DNA from: Gammaproteobacteria bacterium
Lineage (GTDB): Bacteria > Pseudomonadota > Gammaproteobacteria > Pseudomonadales > Pseudohongiellaceae
Length of the DNA stretch: 64,000 nucleotides
Direction of reading: 5' to 3'
NCBI GenBank assembly: GCA_029246545.1
Contig: JAQWMX010000011.1
Span: forward strand, 92,574-156,573
How positions within the stretch are numbered: the stretch's first letter is position 1; every line of letters starts with the position of its first letter. A program made the position numbers and the translations under genes. Of the stretch, positions 35,215 through 44,108 are shown one piece after another. The notes below the pieces were generated by a model. The model saw only the letters and a program-made list of their open reading frames with translations, made no database searches and was not told where the DNA came from.

Positions 35215-36711
35215 TTACTCTTCAGCTGGGCTCATTTCCACCGTAACTTTGAAAGCACCTACTTCACCAAACTGTGCTTGCTCCATTACTTGCGTGCCTT
35301 CGGCAAAAGTGAATCTGATGTTCTTATAACTATGACCACCATGCTCTCTTGATGCTTCAACGTGGAGTAAGTAGTCACCAGCTTGTAAAAGCGTGCCTGA
35401 ATCATCACGACCATCCCAGACTAGTTGATATTCACCTGGGCCTCGCGTTGGCCGTGTGACATTAATTTTTTCCACCGTAGAGCGCCTTCCTGCAAATCGC
35501 CACCAACGTGAATTACTACCAGCCCAGCGTTGTTCTCCACCAAAAAGAATGAGATTTTTTATAGCTTGGTTGCTCATAGTGCTCACCCAAATCGCGACAT
35601 AAGGTCGTTCATAACCTCGATTACCCTGAGAAGGAATGGAATAATCAAGTGTCAATTTGAAATCAGCACTAGAGAGAAGCAACAACTCTTCGCTCAAATA
35701 CTGATTCCAACCAGATGAGCTGCGTTGAGCCCCACTTTCATCAACTAACAAAGCCTCCACTCCAGACAGAGCTTCTACGGTGGCAAGGGCATCGGGCAAA
35801 GGTAATACTGAAAGTGTGGTGGCGATAGCGTCTGCTGTCATTGCATCCTCGGCAATCACAACGGCATAAAGTCCACTAAATACAGGCCAACCAGTTTGAG
35901 GAGTAAATATATGGCTAAATTCCCGCATTAAAATCTGACGTTTACGGCTATTATGACCGCTGGTTGCAACCGCTTTAGAGCCAAAAGAAAGGCTGGTAAG
36001 AAAATCGCCGTTATCAGCTGTAAATTCAGGATTGGCGACCATAACTTCCCAACCATTAGAGTCTGGTGGAGTGCCCCAATAGGACGCATCACCACCGATA
36101 TCTACCTTGATTGCTGTTACACCAGGAATAGTTTTTAGTGCATCCATAGCCCGGTCAATAATATAACCCTTTGCCAGGCCGGAGGGATCTAGTTGAATTC
36201 CGTCGCCTAATTGTATAGTTCGTTGTTCCGAGTCAATTATTATCTCAGCTCTATTTGCGGTACGGGCAATTGGGCTTAGATCCGTTCTGCTGGGTACTTG
36301 CTGAGTTTCTTCTGCTTCATCCCAAAAATCTATAATGGCACCAAGCCTACAGGAGAAATTACCTTCGGTTTGAATAAACCATTCTTCACAGGCAGTCATT
36401 ACATTGATTAGCGCTTCGGACGATGAAGTAGTGGTTCTCGAAGTATTTAATTGCATTAGCTCACTGTCATCCTGGTATGTGGTCAGTATCCGCTCAAGCC
36501 CCGCTATTTCTGATATGGCAATTTCGATAGCGTTTGTCGTGTTACTTTGATCAGGCGCATAGATTGTAATATCGAGAGAAGTTCCCAGGACTCCGTCATA
36601 ATGTTCAATAACTGCTTGAGCCTGGCTTAATGTGGCGGCACTTAGGCTGAGCACAAATGATGCAGCCATAAGAAAAATACTGGATAATGTCTGACGTGTT
36701 GAGTAAGACAT
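35215..36711 (-). CDS. apbE: FAD:protein FMN transferase (ApbE) fused to a DUF2271 domain
   Basis: From the ATG at 36711 the product is 498 residues with a signal peptide. Residues up to about 330 are ApbE: EHYDGVLGTSLDITIYAPD, LDPSGLAKGYIIDRAMDAL, VDIGGDASYWG and HIFTPQTGWPV. It would transfer FMN onto Thr or Ser of exported proteins. The last 150 residues are a DUF2271 domain (YERPYVAIWVSTMSNQAIKN, RWWRFAGRR, GEYQLVWDGRDDSG). DUF2271 is usually separate and found next to ApbE and PepSY proteins. Here they are fused, and a PepSY-type membrane protein is divergent next door. Together they suggest a periplasmic flavin-based electron-transfer module. Confidence 0.88.
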   Translation of the reverse strand: MSYSTRQTLSSIFLMAASFVLSLSAATLSQAQAVIEHYDGVLGTSLDITIYAPDQSNTTNAIEIAISEIAGLERILTTYQDDSELMQLNTSRTTTSSSEALINVMTACEEWFIQTEGNFSCRLGAIIDFWDEAEETQQVPSRTDLSPIARTANRAEIIIDSEQRTIQLGDGIQLDPSGLAKGYIIDRAMDALKTIPGVTAIKVDIGGDASYWGTPPDSNGWEVMVANPEFTADNGDFLTSLSFGSKAVATSGHNSRKRQILMREFSHIFTPQTGWPVFSGLYAVVIAEDAMTADAIATTLSVLPLPDALATVEALSGVEALLVDESGAQRSSSGWNQYLSEELLLLSSADFKLTLDYSIPSQGNRGYERPYVAIWVSTMSNQAIKNLILFGGEQRWAGSNSRWWRFAGRRSTVEKINVTRPTRGPGEYQLVWDGRDDSGTLLQAGDYLLHVEASREHGGHSYKNIRFTFAEGTQVMEQAQFGEVGAFKVTVEMSPAEE

Positions 36712-36877
36712 TACACAAAGAAAGGGTTTGATTGTTTTGTTAGTTAATCGAGTCATATTCTTTAAAGAAAATGTCAGCGTATGTGGTCATTTTAAAGATT
36801 GTTTAGCTTAGTTGTAAGGCTAGTCATATTGTTTCCACACTTGCTCGTTAAATTATTAATTTTATTAAGTCAGGATT

Positions 36878-37471
36878 ATGGCAATTAATCGTAATTTAGT
36901 GAACTGGTCACGTACCGTTCATGTATATCTCTCAATAGCCCTACTCATTGCATTGGTATTTTTTTCTATAACCGGTATTACTTTAAATCATGCTGAAAGT
37001 ATGGTGGCCGAGCCACAAACTGAGGTGATTACCTTAGAAAGTTTGCCGGACTTACCGCTTGATGATAACGGTATGATTGCTGATTCACCTGAACTTGCCG
37101 ATTATGTCCGTGACGAGTTTGGCATCAAATTAAAATTTGCCGACCTGATTATTGAACAGCCTTTTGTCACGATTGAATATGCTGGACCAGGCCTGCAGGC
37201 CCTAGTTGAAATTGATCAGGAGCTTGGTGAAGTCTACGCTGAAACCACCAACTATGGTTTGATTGCTGTTTTAAATGATCTGCATAAAGGGCGTTATACG
37301 CATGTCGTCTGGAATGCCTTGATTGATATCAGTGCTATTATCTTGATGATTTTTTCGCTGGCAGGCTTAGTGTTATTGCTACCTAATAAATATCGATTTA
37401 GAAATGTAGCTAAATTTTCTTTAATAGGAATAATAATTTCTACAGCAGCTTATTTTGTGGCGACTCTTTAA
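36878..37471 (+). CDS. PepSY-associated transmembrane protein
   Basis: The 197-residue membrane protein has an N-terminal span (SRTVHVYLSIALLIALVFFSITGITLNH), a periplasmic domain of about 90 residues, a third span (VWNALIDISAIILMIFSLAGLVLLL) and a final short span. The layout, with paired His near the spans (TVHVYLS, NHAES, LHKGRYTHVVW), is that of PepSY-associated TM helix proteins that may bind haem and pass electrons to a flavin partner. AGGA precedes the ATG. It is divergent from the ApbE-DUF2271 gene with about 165 bases between starts. Confidence 0.82.
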   Translation: MAINRNLVNWSRTVHVYLSIALLIALVFFSITGITLNHAESMVAEPQTEVITLESLPDLPLDDNGMIADSPELADYVRDEFGIKLKFADLIIEQPFVTIEYAGPGLQALVEIDQELGEVYAETTNYGLIAVLNDLHKGRYTHVVWNALIDISAIILMIFSLAGLVLLLPNKYRFRNVAKFSLIGIIISTAAYFVATL

Positions 37472-37508
37472 TTCAATTAAACTTTTCTTTCTCATTTAGT
37501 TCTTAGTC

Positions 37509-37539
37509 AATGTCCGCTATTCGGCTAATAGCGGACATT
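37509..37539. repeat. Intergenic palindrome (13-bp stem, 5-base loop)
   Basis: The arms AATGTCCGCTATT (37509-37521) and AATAGCGGACATT (37527-37539) are perfect reverse complements around CGGCT. It lies between the convergent ends of the PepSY gene and the ankyrin fragment. No T-run follows on either strand, so it is not a classical terminator. The core CCGCT...AGCGG resembles the palindrome at 48964, and it may be a copy of a dispersed intergenic repeat. Confidence 0.6.
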
Positions 37540-37592
37540 AACGTTTGAATGTATCTACTTTAAATTATTATTATTGATTGGATAGACTAGAC

Positions 37593-38225
37593 TCAGGCTT
37601 TCCCAGATTCTTCATCACCTTCTTCAGAAGGAGGTGCCATATATTCTTCAATGACAACACCTTGAGCATTCATAGCATCAGTCAGTAGGGTCATAGTAGA
37701 TTCATAGATTGGCGTTTCGGGAGCCATTTCGCCAGGAAACATTGCTTTTTGACCGCCAACAGGAGGGACGCCACTTGCGACATCTAAAGCTGTGCGGTTA
37801 CTTGGGTCTTTAAGTGATAAATCAATACCTTTTGTTAGAAGAAACTCAATGACTTCATCGTTTCCGAATGAAGCTGAGCCATGCAAGATAGTGCCGTTTT
37901 CACCACTAGCTGGAGCTGGTGGACGAAAGCCTGTGTAAACATTTAAAAGAGCTGCAAGAGGAGTGCTTCCCATTTTGCTAAGTGAATTAGCTTTGGCACC
38001 ATTCTCTAACAGCATTTCTACTTCTTCGAGACGATCACCCAGTGCAGCGTTATATAAAGCAGTTTGTCCAGAAGTTCCTCTTTCACCTACAAAGTTTGTG
38101 CTAAATAAAGGAATACCGGTTTCAGGAGTTGAATCTACGTTTGCTCCCATCTCAATCATCAGTGCTACGAGCTCTTCAGCAGATGTGTGGTTTTCGTAGT
38201 TACTTGCTGCATGGGCGAAAGCAAA
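37593..38225 (-). pseudogene. 5'-truncated ankyrin-repeat protein fragment
   Basis: The minus-strand frame is open from 38225, where an in-frame TAA (38226-38228) precedes it, to the TAA at 37593. The first ATG is at 38159, yet clear ankyrin-like coding continues upstream of it (AFAHAASNYENHTSAEELVAL), so the true N-terminus is missing. Ankyrin-type segments follow: GQTALYNAALGDRLEEVEML, GTILHGSASFGNDEVIEFL and NRTALDVASG. The C-terminal tail (GVVIEEYMAPPSEEGDEES) looks natural. The break coincides to within a few bases with the start of an aminotransferase fragment on the other strand, marking a rearrangement scar. Confidence 0.72.
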
Positions 38226-38227
38226 TT

Positions 38228-38422
38228 AAAAGCCCGCATGAAGCGAAGCTCAGAAGTGGTACATTAATTGTTAATTTTGAAGAAAGGCAACAAGCATTTA
38301 TAGAAAATCTTAATCAATCAAAAATACAATTTGATAGTCGAGTTAAGGGAGTGCGTTTGTCCCCGCATATTTATAACACTTCAAATGAAATCGATCAGTT
38401 GCTTTCGTGTGCACCTACTTAG
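38228..38422 (+). pseudogene. C-terminal fragment of a class V aminotransferase-fold protein
   Basis: The plus-strand reading KSPHEAKLRSGTLIVNF, then SRVKGVRLSPHIYNTSNEID and QLLS to the TAG at 38422, matches the C-terminal small-domain end of class V (kynureninase/cysteine-desulfurase-like) PLP aminotransferases, whose typical ending is GVRLSPHFYNTxEEID. The large domain with the PLP lysine is absent: upstream the same frame runs through antisense of the ankyrin fragment. It is therefore a 5'-deleted remnant. Its stop overlaps the convergent end of the DUF5916 gene by four bases. Confidence 0.7.
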
Positions 38423-40668
38423 TATCTGAATGTGTATCTAAACCTGACACTGATATCCGATAAGGTTGATCTAAATCTGTTGTCCTTATCTTGATCTTGC
38501 ATGTTGTAATTTAAAACTATTAAGGCTTCTTGGCCCGCTTCGGGGATCCATTGAATTCGGGTATTAAGCCCCATATTTTCTGAAATGTTGTCGTACTGCA
38601 ATAAGCTTATCCAATATAAGTTTGTGGTGAATGCTACTTGAGTGTTCACGCTAGTTAGACGAGCAGTGAAGTCACCTTGAGGCAAACTAACATCATTCCA
38701 GTCGTAGTTGATTGACATGGCAAAATTACGTGATTGATTCCAGTTAAAAGATGTAAACGCCCCTGTTGAATCGCCATTATAAAATTCACCAGCTTCTATT
38801 CTAATATCCGTTGAAAATTCACGTTGATTACCTGTACCCAGGCTAATGTCATAAGTTTGGTATTCGTAACTACCCGCAGGAATAATGACGGCACGGCTTG
38901 GTTCAGAATAAATAGTGAAGGGTGCAAGAACTTCTTCACGATATCGTGTGTGGCCCATATCAAAAGAGTCTCTGGAGTTTGTTTCTGCTTCTAAAAAACG
39001 AAATTTAAGTACTTCGCTTTGTAAGCCGCCATTAATAACTTCGCCTCTGAATACGTCTAATCCGGTATAAGATTGTTGCCATAAATCACTATTAAAGAAA
39101 TGGGTATAACCAATTCTGCCAGAATAATCCCTGACATTAGTGCGATTGACGAAACCCAAAGCAGGATTAAAGTTTTGCTGAACTTCCTTGATGCCAATTT
39201 CACCTCTTAGGCCGCTATTGTTTGGAGAAGAAACATTAACACCCCATGAAGCATTGTCGTTGTCCAAGCCTGGCGTATCAGATTTTTGATACCAGGCATT
39301 GCCTTCAATCTGGCGGCCACTGGCAAGCTGAGTATTTAAGTACCTAAAGTCAGCACCATAAACTGTGTTATCCAGATTAGATTGAGGGTCTCCATCAGTA
39401 ACTATAAAGCCAAGGGTAGATTCATCTAGTACATTTGCAGAAAGGCGTCCAACAAAAAGGTCGCTAGCATCGACAGTTAAGGAAGCGTCCTGACGCACAG
39501 CCAAGGTCCCAATATTCCAACGACCGACTCGGCCACTTACACGGCCGCCGTATTTTAAATCAACTTCTTCACCATTAGCGCCAATACCGATATTGCGCGA
39601 AAAATAAGGCCGAGCATTTTCGCGAGTACCACGAGCACCAGCTTGATTACTGGAAGCAGTGTTACTGATGTTACCGAATTGAAAAAGATCGGCATCATTA
39701 AGGAAAAAATCACGTCTTTCCGGGAAAAATAAATTAAATCGTGTCAGGTTAACTTGACGGTTATCAACATCTGCTGCAGAAAAATCTGTGTTAACGGTAA
39801 GTGCTGCATTTAATGAAGGCGTGAGGCGATAAAACATATCCAATGAAGGATCGAAATCGCTTTCTTTATCACCAGGATTAAAAGTACGCCGTTCGTTCAT
39901 CGTGAAAGTAGGCACGATATCTAAACCTACGCCCTGATCCATGCCTTCCAATCCAGTGGCTAGCCCAACAATACTTGGGTTATAGGATCGGTTATAACTA
40001 ACCCAGGCCATTTCCTCATTACGGCGGCGAATACCTCGTCCAAAATTAAAGCCCCAAGTGTCGATATTCGGATCAAAGGGCAGGGTTTTGAATGGAATTT
40101 CAATTTCAGCAATCCATCCTTCATCGAAAGTATCGGTAGCAACATCCCAGATCGCTACCCAGTCGCCTGTAAATGAAGTGACATTATCGTAAAGCGCATC
40201 ATGCCGCACACCATTTAAGTTAGTCTCAAAACGATAGCCCACTCGGCGTGTATTAAATGGGTCGAGAATTATGACCAGACGATCGTCACCGGGTAACCCC
40301 TGGTTGTGTCGAATCACTGGTGCAGCAATCAATTCCGGGTTGGAATCGTACATGCGCGCGCCGATGTAAAGCGCATCTTCGGTATAGATCATATAGACTT
40401 CAGTGGGCTCGGATGGCTCAGTGCCGTCACCTGGGCTAATCTGATGAAAGTCATCAATGACTTCCGCTTGTTGCCAAACTGCATCGTCTAAGTTGCCATC
40501 TAAAACTGGGGCAGTTGCTACTCGAGTTACTTTTACTTCTTTCAGGCCTTCAGGGTTATTAATATCCTGAGCATTGGCTGACATTGTTAGAAATGTTGTT
40601 AACAATAATGAAGATGTAAAACGAAGCAAGGTGGGAATAAAGATGGAAAGAAAGGGCAGACGTTTCAT
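38419..40668 (-). CDS. DUF5916 outer-membrane protein with CBM9-like N-terminal domain
   Basis: The 749-residue protein has a signal peptide ending TMSANAQD. A carbohydrate-binding-module-9-like domain follows (about residues 45-230: APVLDGNLDDAVWQQAEVID, ALYIGARMYDSNPE, GYRFETNLNGVRHDALYDN). The rest is a DUF5916 region with FNLFFPERRDFFLNDADLFQ and many alternating beta strands, ending in Phe-Arg-Tyr as outer-membrane barrels do. It probably sits in the outer membrane as a pore or binding protein; function unproven. It may be a single-gene unit (93 bases to the next gene upstream). Confidence 0.85.
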   Translation of the reverse strand: MKRLPFLSIFIPTLLRFTSSLLLTTFLTMSANAQDINNPEGLKEVKVTRVATAPVLDGNLDDAVWQQAEVIDDFHQISPGDGTEPSEPTEVYMIYTEDALYIGARMYDSNPELIAAPVIRHNQGLPGDDRLVIILDPFNTRRVGYRFETNLNGVRHDALYDNVTSFTGDWVAIWDVATDTFDEGWIAEIEIPFKTLPFDPNIDTWGFNFGRGIRRRNEEMAWVSYNRSYNPSIVGLATGLEGMDQGVGLDIVPTFTMNERRTFNPGDKESDFDPSLDMFYRLTPSLNAALTVNTDFSAADVDNRQVNLTRFNLFFPERRDFFLNDADLFQFGNISNTASSNQAGARGTRENARPYFSRNIGIGANGEEVDLKYGGRVSGRVGRWNIGTLAVRQDASLTVDASDLFVGRLSANVLDESTLGFIVTDGDPQSNLDNTVYGADFRYLNTQLASGRQIEGNAWYQKSDTPGLDNDNASWGVNVSSPNNSGLRGEIGIKEVQQNFNPALGFVNRTNVRDYSGRIGYTHFFNSDLWQQSYTGLDVFRGEVINGGLQSEVLKFRFLEAETNSRDSFDMGHTRYREEVLAPFTIYSEPSRAVIIPAGSYEYQTYDISLGTGNQREFSTDIRIEAGEFYNGDSTGAFTSFNWNQSRNFAMSINYDWNDVSLPQGDFTARLTSVNTQVAFTTNLYWISLLQYDNISENMGLNTRIQWIPEAGQEALIVLNYNMQDQDKDNRFRSTLSDISVRFRYTFRY

Positions 40669-40761
40669 AATGCTTTCAAAGATTGATTCAGAGTGGGAAT
40701 GTTACTAGTAGATATTGCAAATAGTGTGAATTTTTATAACAGCTCTTAAGTTTTACATCAG

Positions 40762-41907
40762 CTATTCGTTTCTAACCATTTCAAGATAGCCTTGCCCAAG
40801 TTTATTACCGCTTGTGGCATCTGAAATTCCGACAGCTCCCTCCCAATAGGGAACCGAGAGGTTCATAAATTGCTCATCAATTAATGCACTTATAACCCAC
40901 CGCCGCCCAGCATATTGGATGAACCATTCAGTGGTGTAATTAATTCCCGTTGGGCTTAGCCAGCTTTCGTTTTCTCTTAGAATAATATCATCTGAGTTGA
41001 TGCGGGTTTGCTGTGAATCTTGATCAGTCCAATTGCCATCGCTACTCGGATGCGCATTACCTTCATTGTCTCTTAACTGGTAATACATTAATTCCTGGCC
41101 GTCATCGAATTGTAAAGAAAACCAATCCCAACCAGTTTGATTTTCAGCCAGCGCCGATGTACTCCATTCCCGGTCTAACCAACTTTGCCCAATGACATCA
41201 TAGCTTTCACCATTAAGGTTTATTTCTCCCACACTATCTATGCGCGTTAGGCTGTAATAATAGGAGGCATTGCCTAGTTCTGGGCTTTTTTGACTGAGGC
41301 CGTTTTCACCTTGTAGGACTAATTCTTTTAATGGATTCAAAGTGAGAGAAAGAGAAAAGGCTTCGTCTTCAATAGTTAAGTGCCAAGGAAAGTCATTTGT
41401 ATCAGAATACAGAGACCAATTTTCCAGCCAGACTTTGAAAGGGTTTAATTGTGCGCCAGCTAATCCTGGGTTTTCACGAGAAAAACGTTCAAGTGCAATG
41501 TGCTCATTGCCAGCAATATCAGTAAGCGCGACATGCGCCATCCAGATTCGAGGGCTTTGCCAGCCATCTGTTGAGTTTTGATTATCACCAGAAAAACTTG
41601 TATTGAAAAAAGTGGCTTGGTAACCAAACTGCTCGCCACCTTCAGCCTCAAGGTTTCCTGTTAGGTACCACCATTCGTTGCGGAAACCAGGGTGCAGACC
41701 ATGGTCTTCTGGAAAGGAAAAAGTGCGCGGTGCAACTGCTCGCAAGAAACCTTCAGTGTCACTGCCGCCAAGTACTGCATTGAGGTCTAGTTCAAAAACG
41801 GCTGCACTATTTTGTGATTGAGGATCGGGCGAGCAAGCTGTTACTGCAAAAGAAGTGAGCAGTGATAAGAAAATAAATATTGGGCGTAGTCTAAACGGTC
41901 TTTTCAT
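40762..41907 (-). CDS. AttH/CrtC lipocalin-like lipoprotein
   Basis: The 381-residue protein has a lipoprotein signal with Cys in TACSPD. The mature part is a double lipocalin-like AttH/hydroxyneurosporene-synthase-like domain: FPEDHGLHPGFRNEWWYLTGNL, FGYQATFFNTSF, WMAHVALTDIAG and WLDREWSTSALAENQTGWDW. Members often follow an ABC transporter pair of the FtsX type and may handle lipids. Here the ABC genes (44109-47310) are on the same strand but separated by a helicase gene and an opposite-strand gene. It lies three bases after the helicase gene. Not a true carotenoid hydratase by context. Confidence 0.85.
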   Translation of the reverse strand: MKRPFRLRPIFIFLSLLTSFAVTACSPDPQSQNSAAVFELDLNAVLGGSDTEGFLRAVAPRTFSFPEDHGLHPGFRNEWWYLTGNLEAEGGEQFGYQATFFNTSFSGDNQNSTDGWQSPRIWMAHVALTDIAGNEHIALERFSRENPGLAGAQLNPFKVWLENWSLYSDTNDFPWHLTIEDEAFSLSLTLNPLKELVLQGENGLSQKSPELGNASYYYSLTRIDSVGEINLNGESYDVIGQSWLDREWSTSALAENQTGWDWFSLQFDDGQELMYYQLRDNEGNAHPSSDGNWTDQDSQQTRINSDDIILRENESWLSPTGINYTTEWFIQYAGRRWVISALIDEQFMNLSVPYWEGAVGISDATSGNKLGQGYLEMVRNE

Positions 41908-41910
41908 CTA

Positions 41911-43278
41911 TTATTTTGATGTTTTTGATTTAAAATTCTGATTCCAGACGCTACTTGGTTTTTCCGTTTTGTTTGTTCTATGTTTTACTTTTTGTTTCGG
42001 TTTCACCGAATGATTTTTTTTAGATTGCCCACTATCTTCTTTGCCGCCTGATGAAGAAGGTTTAGGTTTGCGCCGTCTGTTTTGCTTAGAGCTTTTAGCT
42101 GTACGATTGCCTTGTTTCTGTTTTGGTTCCGGCGCTGGTTTGTGAGCGCTAGGAATAAAATCACTATCAATATCTTCTTCTGTAATAGTGAATTTAATCA
42201 AACGTTCAATCGCACGCAATTGTTTTTTCTCATCAGGGCTAACTAATGATATTGCCACTCCACTTGCTCCGGCTCGACCAGTACGTCCAATGCGGTGCAC
42301 ATAATCTTCAGCAACATGCGGCAAATCGAAATTAATAACCTGAGCTAGGAGGTCGATATCAATTCCTCTTGCTGCTATGTCTGTCGCCACTAAAACTTGG
42401 ACTTTATTTTGTTTAAAGTTTGCTAATGCCAAGGTACGTTGATTCTGACTTTTATTACCATGAATTGCAGCAGCAGTAATATTGGCTTTATTCAATTGTT
42501 TAGCTAATTTATTTGCGCCATGTTTGGTGCGACTAAATACTAGGGTTTGGTCATTACTCTTGCCTAATAAATAACTCAAAAGAGCGGCTTTATTTTCTTT
42601 TGTTACGTGATAGAGCTTTTGAATGATGGCATCCACGGTTGAGTTCCTTGGTGCTACATCTATTTCAATTGGTTTAGTGCAAATAGTTTTGGCGAGCTTG
42701 CGAATCTCATCTGAAAAAGTTGCTGAAAACATTAGGTTTTGTCTTTGACGTGGAAGCTTGGAGAGAATTTTTCTAATATCTCGAATAAAACCCATGTCTA
42801 ACATGCGATCAGCTTCGTCTAAAATAAGCACTTCAATGTCGGTAAATTGAATAGCGTTTTGTTGAAAAAGATCTAACAAGCGTCCAGGTGTAGCGACGAG
42901 AACATCGACACCGCGTCTTAGGGCTTTCATTTGTGGATTTATATTAACGCCACCAAAAACTACTGTTGAGCGTAAACCTTCATTTTTACCGTAAGTCTGT
43001 ATGCTTTCTTGCACTTGCGCAGCAAGCTCTCTGGTTGGCGTTAGTACTAATGCTCGGCAACGATTGCTATTAACTGGAGGCTTTCCACCAAGGAGTTGCA
43101 ATAAAGGTAGCGTGAAACCTGCGGTTTTTCCTGTGCCGGTTTGTGCAGCCGCCATCAAATCTTTCCCAGTTAAAATAGTAGGAATAGACTGAGCTTGAAT
43201 AGGAGTTGGCTGTGTATAGCCCGTTTGTTTTACTGCTAGCAACAGGGTTTCGGACAAGCCGAGTGAATCAAAGCTCAT
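41911..43278 (-). CDS. RhlE-type DEAD-box RNA helicase
   Basis: The 455-residue protein has all DEAD-box motifs: Q motif [56 protein letters not shown] and [11 protein letters not shown] basic, Lys/Arg/Ser-rich tail of about 80 residues follows. This length and tail fit RhlE-like helicases that remodel RNA during cold response or ribosome assembly. It directly precedes the lipocalin-like gene with only three bases between, an odd functional pairing, and it is divergent from the ABM-domain gene. Confidence 0.92.
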   Translation of the reverse strand: MSFDSLGLSETLLLAVKQTGYTQPTPIQAQSIPTILTGKDLMAAAQTGTGKTAGFTLPLLQLLGGKPPVNSNRCRALVLTPTRELAAQVQESIQTYGKNEGLRSTVVFGGVNINPQMKALRRGVDVLVATPGRLLDLFQQNAIQFTDIEVLILDEADRMLDMGFIRDIRKILSKLPRQRQNLMFSATFSDEIRKLAKTICTKPIEIDVAPRNSTVDAIIQKLYHVTKENKAALLSYLLGKSNDQTLVFSRTKHGANKLAKQLNKANITAAAIHGNKSQNQRTLALANFKQNKVQVLVATDIAARGIDIDLLAQVINFDLPHVAEDYVHRIGRTGRAGASGVAISLVSPDEKKQLRAIERLIKFTITEEDIDSDFIPSAHKPAPEPKQKQGNRTAKSSKQNRRRKPKPSSSGGKEDSGQSKKNHSVKPKQKVKHRTNKTEKPSSVWNQNFKSKTSK

Positions 43279-43514
43279 GCAATCTCTCTTAAGAATAATT
43301 ACTAATTATATTGGTTAAATAACTGAATGTAACTGGAAGTAGAATCTTCATTCTCTGACTAACCAAACCGGCGGCACTCTACCATAGGCAATCAAAGATA
43401 AGTACCAATTTAATCTGCTGCAGACTAAGAGTATGCTTTGTACTTGTTAGTACTTATATAAAGTTCTTAATTGCAGTATTCATATAATCGTCATAAATAG
43501 TTTTAGGTATGCCA

Positions 43515-44099
43515 ATGGAAGATTCAAATCAGAGCACAAATAATATGTCTAATAATAAACAAGCCGTATCATTATTAATTCATCATGAAGTTCAGCTTGA
43601 CTCAATGAGTATTTATGAAGTCTGGTTAAAAAAAGTGATTGATGTTGCTTCTGGTTTTTCTGGACACGAAGGAGTTTTTGTAATTAAACCTGACCATCAA
43701 CAAAACAAATATGAAATTGCGGTAAGATTTTCTGACGAAGCAAGTGCCAAGGCATGGCTAAATTCTACCGAACGTAAGCAGCTCATTGTGGAAATCGAAC
43801 CAGCATTACTTTCAAGTGACGATGTTGAAATACAAACAGGTATTGATTACTGGTTTTCAACAATCGCGCCACCGTTACAACAACCTGTTCGTTGGAAGCA
43901 ATGGTTATTGTTGAGTTTAGCAATCAGTATTTTAGTGTTAGTAAGTGAACCAATTTTTTCAATCCTATTTGAAGCTGTCCCTTTGTTTGGAAGTTGGGGT
44001 ATTAGACAGGCTTTGATGTCCAGTTTTAACGTGGCCTTGTTAGTCTTTTTTATAATGCCTCGATTAGTGAAGCTAACAAGTACTTGGTTGCATAAATAA
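43515..44099 (+). CDS. ABM-domain protein with two membrane spans
   Basis: From the ATG at 43515 (AGG seven bases upstream; an ATG at 43509 is possible) the product is 194 residues. The N-terminal 105 residues resemble an antibiotic-biosynthesis-monooxygenase-like ferredoxin fold (VSLLIHHEVQLDSMSIYEVW, IKPDHQQNKYEIAVRF). Two C-terminal spans follow (WLLLSLAISILVLVSEPIFSI and MSSFNVALLVFFIMPRL). Such membrane-tethered ABM proteins are common but uncharacterised. It converges on the ABC permease gene with nine bases between stops. Confidence 0.78.
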   Translation: MEDSNQSTNNMSNNKQAVSLLIHHEVQLDSMSIYEVWLKKVIDVASGFSGHEGVFVIKPDHQQNKYEIAVRFSDEASAKAWLNSTERKQLIVEIEPALLSSDDVEIQTGIDYWFSTIAPPLQQPVRWKQWLLLSLAISILVLVSEPIFSILFEAVPLFGSWGIRQALMSSFNVALLVFFIMPRLVKLTSTWLHK

Positions 44100-44108
44100 A
44101 CAGCAACT

